Source of the DNA: Micromonospora andamanensis
Lineage (GTDB): Bacteria; Actinomycetota; Actinomycetes; Mycobacteriales; Micromonosporaceae
DNA: 39,462 bases
Reading direction: 5' to 3'
NCBI RefSeq assembly: GCF_016863495.1
Contig: NZ_BOOZ01000056.1
Coordinates: 1-39,462, forward strand
Made by a program: the position numbers and the translations under genes
Shown here: positions 15,786 to 23,683 of the stretch, piece by piece
Position numbering within the stretch: the stretch's first letter is position 1
Layout: every line of letters starts with the position of its first letter
The notes under the pieces: model-generated
What the model was told of the DNA's origin: nothing
Seen by the model: the letters and a program-made list of their open reading frames with translations, nothing else
Databases searched by the model: none

Positions 15786-16652
15786 CTACCCGACCGTCGC
15801 GGTCAAGCCCTCGCCGCCGCGGCCGTCCGCGATGAGCGCCTCGACTCGCGCCGCCACCTCTGCCAATCCGCCATCGCCGAGCCGTCGGTCGGCCCGCAGC
15901 GCGATGAGGTGCCGGACGACTGTCAAATGTTCGGTGAGGTCAGCGGGACCTGGCGGGTAGGTGCCCCGCTGCATCTCCGAGGCGGTGGCGGGAACCGCCG
16001 CAACGACGTGGTTGAGCTGGGTACTCGCCGTGCGGGAGAACTCGACCACGTCGACACCAGCCGCGCGTGCCGTTTCAAGGGCTCGTAGCAGGCCGAGTTG
16101 GGCGTCGTACCAGACGCCGAACAGAGCGAGGTCCCAGACCGCAGCTGCTTCCGGCGCCTCACCGACAAAGCGTGGCGTGCTCAGCAGACCGAGGATCGTC
16201 CGGTGCTGCTCGAAGGCGTACGCAGATCCGCTGTACAGGATGGTCGCGGTATCCGTGCCGATCATCTCGGGCGAGGCTTGGATCCCCGCGTCGAGGTAAT
16301 GTGCGCCTCCGCTGGTGACCCGCCGGGCCGCTACCCGCGCCTCACTGGCGGTCCCCGTGTACATCCCGACAACCGTACGCCCGGACAGCTCCGTGTCGAC
16401 CTGGGCCAGGCACTGCTCTACCGCTGCGAAGTCCTTGAGCGTCAGGAGGACGAGGGAGCTTGCTGCCGCTGCCTCCCGAATGGACCGCGCTGGTAGTGCC
16501 CCGGCGGCCACCAGGTCGGTTGCCCGACTCTCGGTACGGTTCCACACCGTGACATCGTGCCCGCTTCGCAGTAGGCGATATGCCACCGCGCTACCGATGG
16601 CACCGGTGCCGATCACCGCGACCCTGGCTGCCGACTTCTCGATTCCACCCAC
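15786..16652 (-). CDS. Imine-reductase-like NAD(P)-dependent oxidoreductase
   Basis: A protein of 288 aa with an N-terminal Rossmann fold (VAVIGTGAIGSAVAYRLL, HDVTVWNRTESRA) and a helical C-terminal dimer domain. YLDAGIQASPEMIGTDTATI followed by LYSGS and the WDLALFGVWYDAQLGLLRAL helix match the imine reductase branch of the beta-hydroxyacid/6-phosphogluconate dehydrogenase superfamily. It likely reduces a cyclic imine or similar C=N bond with NADPH; the natural substrate is unknown. GTG 16652 is preferred; a longer TTG start at 16673 would fall inside the operator. Expression is probably controlled by a MerR-family activator. Confidence 0.82.
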   Translation of the reverse strand: MGGIEKSAARVAVIGTGAIGSAVAYRLLRSGHDVTVWNRTESRATDLVAAGALPARSIREAAAASSLVLLTLKDFAAVEQCLAQVDTELSGRTVVGMYTGTASEARVAARRVTSGGAHYLDAGIQASPEMIGTDTATILYSGSAYAFEQHRTILGLLSTPRFVGEAPEAAAVWDLALFGVWYDAQLGLLRALETARAAGVDVVEFSRTASTQLNHVVAAVPATASEMQRGTYPPGPADLTEHLTVVRHLIALRADRRLGDGGLAEVAARVEALIADGRGGEGLTATVG

Positions 16653-16665
16653 GGCACGATCATCT

Positions 16666-16687
16666 GACCTCAACCTCGCTTGAGGTC
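16666..16687 (-). promoter_or_regulatory. MerR-type operator of the imine-reductase-like gene
   Basis: GACCTCAA and TTGAGGTC form a perfect 8-bp inverted repeat with a 6-base spacer; on the minus strand the left arm carries the -35-like TTGACC. This is the classic layout of promoters activated by MerR-family proteins. No MerR gene is next to it. Confidence 0.7.
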
Positions 16688-16728
16688 AAGCGGACGACGT
16701 CATCGTTGGAACGTGGATAGGGTGAGGC

Positions 16729-17490
16729 GTGACCACGATCCTGGTGCCCTACCACCAAGATGAGCGGCTGCTGGACGATGAGATCCCGGTGGCGGCGGAC
16801 ATCACTGTTCGGTCGCCGGTGCTCGACGGTGATGCCTGGCGGCTCGTGGCGGGGGTCTGCTCCGCTACTGCGGCGGCAGTGTCGCCGGTGGTGGCGGCCG
16901 GCGGCGTACCGGTGGTGCTCTCCGGCGACTGCATGGTTGCCGGCGGCACCGTCGCCGGGGTGCAGGGAGCGGGAGTGGACCCGGCGGTTGTCTGGTTCGA
17001 CGCCCATGGCGACGTGCACACCTTGCAGACGAGCACTTCGGGCTATCTCGGAGGTCTTTCGCTGCGGCTGCTGAACGGTGCGCATACCGAGAGGTACGCC
17101 GACGTGATCGGGTTGCGGCCGGTGTCGCCGGAGCGCACGGTGTTGGTCGATGCGCGGGACCTGGATCCCGCCGAAGTCGAGTATCTGGCCGGCAGCGAGA
17201 CCCGTCGGCTCCCGGTCTCCGAGGTTTCTGCGGACACCGTGCCGCCAGGTCCGCTGGTCCTGCACATCGACGTGGATGTCATCGACTCGGGCGAGGTGCC
17301 CGGTCTCCGTTACCCGGCGTCGAACGGGCCGTCGGCGGATGCAGTCCTGGCCGCTTGCGCGCGGCTGTTCGCGACCGACCGCGTGGTGGCGTTCGACGTG
17401 GCATGCCCATGGTTGCGGACCGATGACGAGGGCCAGCGGGACATCCGTACCCGGCTGTTGTCCCGCCTGACGGCTCTCGCCACCCGCTGA
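16729..17490 (+). CDS. Arginase/ureohydrolase family protein with altered metal site
   Basis: A protein of 253 aa starting at GTG 16729, with an arginase-like alpha/beta fold. The metal-site motifs are visible: WFDAHGDVHT (Asp91, His93, Asp95) and HIDVDVID (Asp181, Asp183). The first motif, normally GGDHS, reads SGDCMVAGG, with Cys68 where the first Mn-binding His is expected. It is shorter than arginase (about 300 aa). An actinomycete subfamily with this Cys appears to exist, so the change may be ancestral, and guanidine hydrolysis should not be assumed. It diverges from the imine-reductase-like gene with 76 bases between starts, so promoters overlap. Confidence 0.78.
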   Translation: MTTILVPYHQDERLLDDEIPVAADITVRSPVLDGDAWRLVAGVCSATAAAVSPVVAAGGVPVVLSGDCMVAGGTVAGVQGAGVDPAVVWFDAHGDVHTLQTSTSGYLGGLSLRLLNGAHTERYADVIGLRPVSPERTVLVDARDLDPAEVEYLAGSETRRLPVSEVSADTVPPGPLVLHIDVDVIDSGEVPGLRYPASNGPSADAVLAACARLFATDRVVAFDVACPWLRTDDEGQRDIRTRLLSRLTALATR

Positions 17491-17535
17491 GCCGCAGCCC
17501 AGCCACTGCTGACCCGACGGCGGTGAGCCCGGGGT

Positions 17536-18279
17536 TCAGATGGTGAAGCCGCCGTCGACGTTGATCGTCGCCCCGGTGATGTAGCGCCCGTCCGGGCTGG
17601 CAAGGAATGCCACCGTGGCAGCCACGTCGGCGGGGTCCGCGTAGTGGCCGAGGGCGGTGAACCCGGTGATCGTCCCGGCGTTGGGGCCGTCGACCGGGTT
17701 CAGTGCAGTGTCCGTGGGCCCTGGGTTCACCAGGTTGACGGTGATCGCCCTGCCGCCGAGTTCGCGTCCGAGTGCCTTGGTCAGCCCGATCAGGGCGGTC
17801 TTGCTCATGGCGTACAGCGAGAAGCCCGGGAAGACCGCACGCTCGGCGATATTGCTGCCGATGTTGATGATCCGCCCACCGGCCGGCATGTGGCGCACCG
17901 CAGCCTGAGAGGCGACGAACGGCGCCCTGACGTTGACCGCGACGGTCTCGTCGAACTCGTCCAGGCTCAGCTGCTCCAGCGGGCCGAGCAGGAACGCGCC
18001 GGCGTTGTTGACCAGGATGTCCAACCGACCCCATTCGTCGGCGACCCGGTCGACCACGCCGACCACGGCCGCCGGTTCGGCGCTGTCCGCCCGCACGGCG
18101 ACAGCCCGCCGTCCCGCGGTCTTGATCTGATCCACCATCTCGTCGGCGCGCTGCTGATTCCGCTGAAACGTCAGCGCCACATCGGCGCCCTCCTCGGCCA
18201 GGCGCAACGCCACCGCCGCGCCAATCCCACGACCACCGCCAGTGACCAGAGCCACCTTGCCGTCAAGTGCGTTGTTCAT
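17536..18279 (-). CDS. SDR family oxidoreductase (3-oxoacyl-ACP reductase-like)
   Basis: A protein of 247 aa from ATG 18279. It is a classical short-chain dehydrogenase: TGGGRGIGAAVALRL for cofactor binding, DILVNNAGAF, INIGSN, the catalytic Tyr-x3-Lys in LYAMSKTALIGLTKAL, NLVNPGPTDT, and a C-terminal GATINVDGGFTI. The substrate cannot be told from sequence. Upstream on the minus strand, TCGACC occurs twice 11 bases apart (18285-18312 region), which may be an operator. It converges with the arginase-like gene, 45 bases away. Confidence 0.88.
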   Translation of the reverse strand: MNNALDGKVALVTGGGRGIGAAVALRLAEEGADVALTFQRNQQRADEMVDQIKTAGRRAVAVRADSAEPAAVVGVVDRVADEWGRLDILVNNAGAFLLGPLEQLSLDEFDETVAVNVRAPFVASQAAVRHMPAGGRIINIGSNIAERAVFPGFSLYAMSKTALIGLTKALGRELGGRAITVNLVNPGPTDTALNPVDGPNAGTITGFTALGHYADPADVAATVAFLASPDGRYITGATINVDGGFTI

Positions 18280-18369
18280 GACGCAAAGCCTGGTCGACAG
18301 AGGGTCGACTGTCCGGCGGTGATCGGACGCCGCGTTCGCGGCGGACCGGTCCGCCGGCCGCGCCACCCC

Positions 18370-19326
18370 TCACCGCGATTCGGACGCTTCCTCGGCGTCA
18401 GGGTCGGGGCAGCAGACGGTCAGGGCAGCGGGCACGGCGCGTACCTTCAGTTTCCGGGCCGTGCTGCGGGCGCCGCCATCCAGTTCGTACGTCTTCGCTT
18501 CGGCGAAGCGGACCTTGACCTTGCGGCCTCGGGTGATCCGCACGAACTTCGAGTCGTCGGAGCGGCCGGTGGCCATCTTGCCGAGGGTGCGGGCCCAGTC
18601 GATGGCGCCGCTGGCGGTGGAGACCCCGATCTCCAGCGCGCCGCTGTCGGGGCGGGCGTCGTCGAAGGCGGGAATGCCGCCGGTGATGGTGCCGACGTTG
18701 CCGAACAGCACACAACTGGCCGCACCGTCGAACCACAGGGCACCGTCGACGGTGATCCGGGTCCGGGTGAGTTCGCCGCGCACGTGGCGCAGCCCGGTCC
18801 ACACATAGGCGAGCCGGCCGAGACGCCCCTTCATCTCCCGGTCGGCCTCGCGGATGAGGTCACCGTCGAAGCCGGCACCGGCCATCACCGCGAAGTGCTC
18901 ACCGTTGAGCTTGCCCAGGTCGAGCCGGCGGTGCTGCCCGTGCAGGCCGATCCGGACCGCCTCCCGCAGGTCCTCGGGAATGCCCAGGTTGGTGGCGAAC
19001 AGGTTGGCGGTGCCGGCCGGCAGGATCGCCATCGGTACGCGGGATCCGGCGAGAGTGTCGGCGCAGCGTTGGACCATGCCGTCGCCGCCCCAGACGAAGA
19101 CCAGCTCGGCACCCTTGTCGAGGGCCTTGCGAACCTTCTTCGGCGCCTTACGGCTCTTGGGCACCTCGTACCAGAGCAGCTGCTCGACGCCCGCGCCGAC
19201 CAGCACCGCCCGCAGTTCATCCAGGCCCCCACCGAGGGTCTTCTTCCGGTGGGCCACGACCGCGACGGTGCCCACCGCCACGGCGGGCGCGGGCCGGTCC
19301 GGGTCCGCCAGCACACTCGCACTCAT
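18370..19326 (-). CDS. Diacylglycerol/sphingosine kinase family protein
   Basis: A protein of 318 aa from ATG 19326. The DAGK catalytic domain is clear: VAVVAHRKKTLGGGLDELR, the nucleotide-binding FVWGGDGMVQRCADTLAG, and ILPAGTANLFATNLGIP. The C-terminal half is the beta-sandwich with FAVMAGAGFDGDLIREAD, GGIPAFDDARPDSGALEIGV and YELDGGA. Relatives phosphorylate diacylglycerol or a related lipid at the membrane (DgkB/YegS group). It has no membrane segment. It lies upstream of the SDR gene on the same strand with a 90-base gap holding palindromes, so the two are probably separate units. Confidence 0.88.
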   Translation of the reverse strand: MSASVLADPDRPAPAVAVGTVAVVAHRKKTLGGGLDELRAVLVGAGVEQLLWYEVPKSRKAPKKVRKALDKGAELVFVWGGDGMVQRCADTLAGSRVPMAILPAGTANLFATNLGIPEDLREAVRIGLHGQHRRLDLGKLNGEHFAVMAGAGFDGDLIREADREMKGRLGRLAYVWTGLRHVRGELTRTRITVDGALWFDGAASCVLFGNVGTITGGIPAFDDARPDSGALEIGVSTASGAIDWARTLGKMATGRSDDSKFVRITRGRKVKVRFAEAKTYELDGGARSTARKLKVRAVPAALTVCCPDPDAEEASESR

Positions 19327-19464
19327 GACTGCCCGTGGTACCCGGCAGCCCGCAATTTCACGCCTGGTCGATGGGGTGCTCCAGCCATTCGTGGTCCGAT
19401 GCCCCACAGTCGCCAGGCCTCCCGCGGGAGAAAACGCTCGCTCCACGGCGTGCCCGGCAACGGC

Positions 19465-20103
19465 TCACCGGCCCGGACGGTCGACGTCGGTGCCATAGCG
19501 CGCGACCGCGGTGCGGACGGCTTCGTCCACGACCGCGGTCGTGCGGGCAGGGGTCACCGTCCAGTCCGGGAGCACCAGACGCGGCCAGAGCAGGTAGTTG
19601 GAGATCATCCCGAGGAACTGCGTGGCGGCCATCTCCGGATCAGCGATGTCCGCGACCCCCGCGTCGCGCTCGGTCATGAGGTAGATCCGGACGGACTCGA
19701 AGTATGGCAGTTTGCCGCGTGAGAAGTGCGCCTTGGCCAGTTCGGGAAAGCGTGGCAGTTCGGCGATGACGATGCGGAACAGGTCCGTCATCTCCGGCTG
19801 GCTCAACAGCGTCGCGTAGCGCCGGCCGAGCACCGTCAAGCCGGCCGTCAGGTCACCCGCGGGCGGCAGCTCTGCGACGTCATTCTCGGCCCACGAGTCG
19901 ATCACGATTGCATCGAACAATGCCGCCTTGGTCGGAAACTGCTTGAACAGCGTCGCTTTCGACACCCCGGCGCGCTCGGCAACCCGCGCTAGCGATGCCC
20001 GGTCGTAGCCCAGGTCGAGGAAAAGCTCAGTTGCGGCCTGCACGATGAGCGCGCGTTTCTCCTGCGCCACGCGCTGGTGATAGGCCGACGGCGCTGGGGT
20101 CAT
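19465..20103 (-). CDS. TetR/AcrR family transcriptional regulator
   Basis: A protein of 212 aa. The N-terminal helix-turn-helix is clear (IVQAATELFLDLGYDRASLA, then RVAERAGVSKATLFKQFPTK), and the ligand domain resembles the TetR_C_7/AefR-like type (FRIVIAELPRFPELAKAHF). It starts at ATG 20103. It is divergent from an SDR gene, and the 128-base space holds two copies of GGTGAGT-N6-ACTCACC, one near each promoter. It most likely represses both genes and is released by the SDR substrate or a related compound. Confidence 0.9.
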   Translation of the reverse strand: MTPAPSAYHQRVAQEKRALIVQAATELFLDLGYDRASLARVAERAGVSKATLFKQFPTKAALFDAIVIDSWAENDVAELPPAGDLTAGLTVLGRRYATLLSQPEMTDLFRIVIAELPRFPELAKAHFSRGKLPYFESVRIYLMTERDAGVADIADPEMAATQFLGMISNYLLWPRLVLPDWTVTPARTTAVVDEAVRTAVARYGTDVDRPGR

Positions 20104-20119
20104 GCGTCCATGATAGCGA

Positions 20120-20139
20120 GGTGAGTGGGTTGACTCACC
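20120..20139. promoter_or_regulatory. TetR operator copy 1
   Basis: GGTGAGT and ACTCACC half-sites spaced by 6 bases, 16 bases upstream of the TetR start codon. The same arms and spacing recur at 20165. Confidence 0.8.
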
Positions 20140-20164
20140 ACTCGCCGGGACGTAGCCTTGACAA

Positions 20165-20184
20165 GGTGAGTCGATCGACTCACC
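20165..20184. promoter_or_regulatory. TetR operator copy 2 at the SDR promoter
   Basis: GGTGAGTCGATCGACTCACC is a perfect 20-bp palindrome. It starts two bases after a consensus -35 TTGACA (20158-20163) reading toward the SDR gene, so a bound TetR protein would cover the spacer of that promoter. Confidence 0.85.
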
Positions 20185-20231
20185 ACCCGGCTCGACGGGT
20201 TGTCGTCTCCCGCTCGCACTCGGAGGAACAT

Positions 20232-21011
20232 ATGCCCCGCTTCGCCAATCAGACAGTGCTCGTGACCGGCGGCGCCGGTGGACAGGGAACCAGCCACGTT
20301 CGCGCGTTGCACGCCGAAGGCGCCAACGTCGTCATCGGCGGCATCGATGCCGAGCGCGGCGCCGGCCTCGCTGCCGAGCTGGGAAGCGCGGCGCGTTTCG
20401 TCCGCCTCGACGTCTCCGAAGATGAGTCGTGGGTCGCCGCCATCGAGGAAACCGAGAAGGCCTTCGGTGCGCTCACTGTCCTGGTCAACAACGCCGGGGT
20501 GCAGAACCCGCCAGCCCTCATCGAGTCCACCCACCGGGCTACCTGGTCTCGCATCCTCGACGTCAATCTGACAGGCACCTTCCTCGGCATCAAGACGGCC
20601 GCACCGGCGCTGCGGCGCGCGGGGGGAGGAGCGATCGTCAACATCGCCTCCACCATGGGCATCGGCGGTACCGCCTACTACGCGCCCTACGTCGCCAGCA
20701 AGTGGGCGGTCCGAGGGCTCACTCAGACCGCGGCCCTTGAGCTGGGCCGCGACAACATCCGGGTCAATGCCATCCACCCAGGCGTTGTCGCCACCCCGTT
20801 CATAACCGAGCCGGCGGCTGGCAGCGATACCCCGATCGCCGACTTCTACTCGCCCGAACCGTTCGCCATCCCGCGACTCGGGCAGCCCGCCGACATCACC
20901 GCGCTGCTGTTGTTCCTCATCTCGCCGCACGCGGCCTTCATCACCGGCGCCGAGTATGTCATCGACGGAGGGCTGCTCCTCGGCCCCGCCCTACCGAAGG
21001 AAGCCGCATGA
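20232..21011 (+). CDS. SDR family oxidoreductase
   Basis: A protein of 259 aa from ATG 20232 behind GGAGG. It is a classical short-chain dehydrogenase: VLVTGGAGGQGTSHVRAL, TVLVNNAGVQNPP, IVNIAST, catalytic Tyr-x3-Lys in APYVASKWAVRGL, VNAIHPGVVATPF, and GAEYVIDGGLLLG. The group resembles steroid or alcohol dehydrogenases controlled by AefR-like TetR proteins, but the substrate is open. The longer frame back to 20121 overlaps the operators and lacks family similarity. It ends before a strong hairpin. Confidence 0.9.
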   Translation: MPRFANQTVLVTGGAGGQGTSHVRALHAEGANVVIGGIDAERGAGLAAELGSAARFVRLDVSEDESWVAAIEETEKAFGALTVLVNNAGVQNPPALIESTHRATWSRILDVNLTGTFLGIKTAAPALRRAGGGAIVNIASTMGIGGTAYYAPYVASKWAVRGLTQTAALELGRDNIRVNAIHPGVVATPFITEPAAGSDTPIADFYSPEPFAIPRLGQPADITALLLFLISPHAAFITGAEYVIDGGLLLGPALPKEAA

Positions 21012-21120
21012 ACCCCGCGGACCAGCATGGCGAGTGATCAAGTGGGGCGTACCTGCTCGCCGGTGACCTGCTCGACGCTGGCCGCATGCTGGTCGCCGCC
21101 CGACACCGCGACGATCGGGC

Positions 21121-21168
21121 CCGCTCCCGGGGTCGAGTGGTTCCGGCATCACTCGACCCCGGGAGCGG
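21121..21168. terminator. Bidirectional terminator between SDR and htpG
   Basis: A perfect 19-bp inverted repeat (21121-21139 against 21150-21168) with a 10-base loop lies between the convergent SDR and htpG genes. Six bases separate it from the htpG stop. Confidence 0.85.
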
Positions 21169-21174
21169 CAGTGA

Positions 21175-23091
21175 CTACAGAGTGCGGGCGAGGCGGTCGG
21201 CGAGGATCCGGGCGAACCGGGACGGGTCGGCCAGGTCGCCGCCCTCGGCGAGCAGCGCGGTGCCGTAGAGCAGCTCGGCGGTCTCCGCCAGGGAGTCGCC
21301 GGCGCCGCCCTGTTCGTGTGCCTTGCGTAGGCCGGTGACGAGCGGGTGGGTCGGGTTGATCTCCAGGATCCGCTTCACCTTCGGCACCTCCTGACCCATC
21401 GCGCGGTACATCTTCTCCAGCGTCGGGGTGAGGTCGTGCGCGTCGCCCACCACGCAGGCCGGTGAGGTGGTCAGGCGCGATGACAGCCGGACCTCCTTGA
21501 CGCTGTCGGCCAGCACCTCGCCCATCCAGCCGAGCAGGTCGGCGTACTCGGTGCGCTGCCGCTCACGTTCGGCCTCGGCCTCGGTACGCTCCTGCTCGGT
21601 GTCCAGGTCGACCTGCCCCTTGGCGACCGAACGCAGCGTCTTGCCGGCGTAGCTGCCCACCCGCTCGACCCAGACCTCGTCGACCGGGTCGGTGAGCAGC
21701 AGCACCTCGTAGCCCTTGGCGCGGAACGCCTCCATGTGCGGGGAGTTCTCGATGGTGGCCCGGTTCTCCCCGGTGGCGTAGTAGATGTCGGTCTGACCCT
21801 CACGCATCCGGGCGACGTAGCCGCCCAGGTCGGTCAGCTCCGCCGGGTCACGGGTGGAGGCCGCCGACAGGATCTCCAGCAGGATCTCCTGGTTGTCGGT
21901 GTCCTCGAGCAGGCCCTCCTTGACCGCCGGTCCGAACTCGGCCCAGAAGGTGCGGTACCGCTCCGGCTGGTCGGTCTTGAGCTCCTTCACCGTGGCGAGG
22001 ACCTTCTTGACCAGGCGACGGCGTACGGCCCGGATCTGCCGGTCCTGCTGGAGGATCTCCCGGGAGATGTTCAGCGACAGGTCGTGCGCGTCCACCACAC
22101 CCTTGACGAAGCGCAGGTAGTTGGGCATCAACGCGTCACAGTCATCCATGATGAACACGCGCTTGACGTACAGCTGCACCCCCCGACGTCCCTGCGGGGA
22201 GAACAGGTCAAGCGGGGCGTGGGTGGGGATGAACAGCAGCGCCTCGTACTCGAAGGTCCCCTCCCCCCGCATGTGGATGGTCTCCAGCGGGTCCGCCCAG
22301 TCGTGGCTGACGTGCTTGTAGAACTCGTGGTACTCGGCCGGCTCGACCTCGCCGCGCGGCCGGGCCCACAGCGCCTTCATCGAGTTGAGCGTCACCGTCT
22401 CGGTGGTGGCGGGAGCGTCGTCCACGCCCGGACGTTCGACTGTCATCCGGATCGGGTGGGCGATGAAGTCGGAGTAGCGCTTGACGATCTCCCGGATCGT
22501 CCACTCGGCGGTGTAGTCGTGCAGGTTGTCCTCGGCGTCGGCGGGCTTGAGATGCAGGGTCACCGCCGTGCCCTGGGGCGCGTCGTCGAGTTCGGTGATG
22601 GTGTACGTGCCCTCGCCTGTGGACTCCCAACGCGTACCGCCGCTCTCGCCGGCCCGCCGGGTGACCAGCTCGACCCGCTCGGCGACCATGAACGCGGCGT
22701 AGAAGCCGACGCCGAACTGGCCGATCAGCTCCTGTGACGCACCGGCGTCCTTGGCCTCCCGCAGCTGCCGCAGCAGCTCCGCGGTGCCGGACTTGGCGAT
22801 CGTGCCGATGACGGAGACCACCTCGTCGCGGCTCATGCCGATGCCGTTGTCCCGTACGGTGAGGGTACGGGCGTCCCGGTCGACCTCGATGGCGATGTGC
22901 AGGTCGCCGGTGTCGACGGCGAGATCCTTGTCGACCATCGACGCCAGGCGCAGCTTGTCCAGCGCGTCGGAGGCGTTCGAGATCAGCTCGCGGAGGAAGA
23001 CGTCCTTGTTCGAGTAGATCGAGTGGACCATCAGCCGGAGCAGCTGACGCGCCTCGGCCTGGAACTCCAACGTCTCGGCCCGGTCGTTCAC
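21175..23091 (-). CDS. htpG: Molecular chaperone HtpG (Hsp90)
   Basis: A protein of 638 aa, the usual length for bacterial Hsp90. The GHKL ATPase domain comes first: VFLRELISNASDALDKLRL with the catalytic Glu and Asn, VRDNGIGMSRDEVV, and GQFGVGFYAAFMVAERVEL for the lid. Then follow the middle domain (GVQLYVKRVFIMDDCDALMP, LNISREILQQDRQIRAVR) and the dimerisation domain. GTG 23091 is preferred because GGAAAGGGA lies upstream and EFQAEARQLLRLMVHSIYS follows at once. It is an ATP-dependent cytosolic chaperone. It is transcribed alone. A 9-bp inverted repeat (23163-23171 and 23188-23196) in its upstream region may be an operator; no HAIR or CIRCE element is obvious. Confidence 0.95.
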   Translation of the reverse strand: MNDRAETLEFQAEARQLLRLMVHSIYSNKDVFLRELISNASDALDKLRLASMVDKDLAVDTGDLHIAIEVDRDARTLTVRDNGIGMSRDEVVSVIGTIAKSGTAELLRQLREAKDAGASQELIGQFGVGFYAAFMVAERVELVTRRAGESGGTRWESTGEGTYTITELDDAPQGTAVTLHLKPADAEDNLHDYTAEWTIREIVKRYSDFIAHPIRMTVERPGVDDAPATTETVTLNSMKALWARPRGEVEPAEYHEFYKHVSHDWADPLETIHMRGEGTFEYEALLFIPTHAPLDLFSPQGRRGVQLYVKRVFIMDDCDALMPNYLRFVKGVVDAHDLSLNISREILQQDRQIRAVRRRLVKKVLATVKELKTDQPERYRTFWAEFGPAVKEGLLEDTDNQEILLEILSAASTRDPAELTDLGGYVARMREGQTDIYYATGENRATIENSPHMEAFRAKGYEVLLLTDPVDEVWVERVGSYAGKTLRSVAKGQVDLDTEQERTEAEAERERQRTEYADLLGWMGEVLADSVKEVRLSSRLTTSPACVVGDAHDLTPTLEKMYRAMGQEVPKVKRILEINPTHPLVTGLRKAHEQGGAGDSLAETAELLYGTALLAEGGDLADPSRFARILADRLARTL

Positions 23092-23226
23092 ACCAAGTCC
23101 CTTTCCGGTCGTCGCCACGACGGTTCGCGGAAAGGATACGAGTCGTCGCGCTGCGCGTGCGTCGGGTGGTCGGTCTACGGACTCCGAGACCACCCGGCAC
23201 CACAGCTGTCACCTGTCGGTGTACGG

Positions 23227-23271
23227 CCTGACGCCGGCCCGCCCCGGGCGTCGGGACGGGCCGGCGTCAGG
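23227..23271 (-). terminator. Terminator of the GlsB-like gene
   Basis: CCTGACGCCGGCCCG at 23227-23241 pairs perfectly with CGGGCCGGCGTCAGG at 23257-23271 (15 bp, 15-base loop). It lies 8 bases beyond the GlsB-like stop, upstream of htpG. Confidence 0.85.
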
Positions 23272-23279
23272 GACGGTGG

Positions 23280-23546
23280 TCAGCGTCGACGACCGTAGGT
23301 GCCGGCGACCACCGAGACACCGACGGCGGCGAAGGCGATCTGGATGAACAGCTCGATCCAGTCGATGCCGGCGGTCTCGTCGACGCCGAGCACGCCGGCG
23401 AGCAACGTGCCGAGGATCGCGGCGACGATACCGATCAGGATGGTGAGCAGGATCGGGATGCGCTGGCGGCCCGGCACGACGAGCCGACCGAGGGCGCCGA
23501 TGACCAGACCGATGAGGATGGCGGTGAAGAAGCCACTGATTTCCAC
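23280..23546 (-). CDS. GlsB/YeaQ/YmgE family stress-response membrane protein
   Basis: A protein of 88 aa with three membrane segments. The family signature is clear: FTAILIGLVIGALGRLVVPG with the Gly-rich first helix, then ILLTILIGIVAAILGTLLAG. Such small transglycosylase-associated proteins are linked to envelope and general stress; the activity is unknown. GTG 23546 follows GGAGGGACG. A paralogue lies at 27027. The TTTGTCACGCAAC motif 89 bases upstream recurs upstream of the response regulator, which suggests control by that two-component system. Confidence 0.88.
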   Translation of the reverse strand: MEISGFFTAILIGLVIGALGRLVVPGRQRIPILLTILIGIVAAILGTLLAGVLGVDETAGIDWIELFIQIAFAAVGVSVVAGTYGRRR

Positions 23547-23634
23547 GGGAGCGTCCCTCCGACGTCGAACATGAGCGTCCGTCAGGTGCCCTGCCCGGCA
23601 CTGTCGTCAAACGCCGCCGTCGGTCGCCGCGGGC

Positions 23635-23659
23635 TTTGTCACGCAACCGTCGCGCAACC
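23635..23659. promoter_or_regulatory. Candidate response-regulator site near the GlsB-like gene
   Basis: TTTGTCACGCAACCGTC at 23635-23651 is followed by a second CGCAACCG, giving CGCAACCG twice with an 11-base period. OmpR-type regulators bind such direct repeats. The first 13 bases are identical to the site at 26427. Confidence 0.55.
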
Positions 23660-23683
23660 GCGGGACACCCGTCATCCGGGCGC

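Noticed and set aside
18283..18356. TCGACC direct repeats and the 18-bp palindrome at 18339-18356
   Set aside because: They may be an SDR operator and a lipid-kinase-gene terminator, but both are short, GC-only and common by chance in this composition, so no separate feature is claimed.
17644..19722. Rightward frame of 692 codons
   Set aside because: It spans the antisense of the SDR, lipid-kinase-like and TetR genes and has no start signal or recognisable domain.
21040..21125. Possible rightward coding remnant reading YLLAGDLLDAGRMLVAARHR
   Set aside because: It is coding-like for about 25 codons, but I recognise no family and it merges into the terminator hairpin; too short to call.
23163..23196. 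9-bp inverted repeat upstream of htpG
   Set aside because: It could be a heat-shock operator, but it is neither a CIRCE nor a HAIR consensus and has no second copy, so it is only mentioned with htpG.
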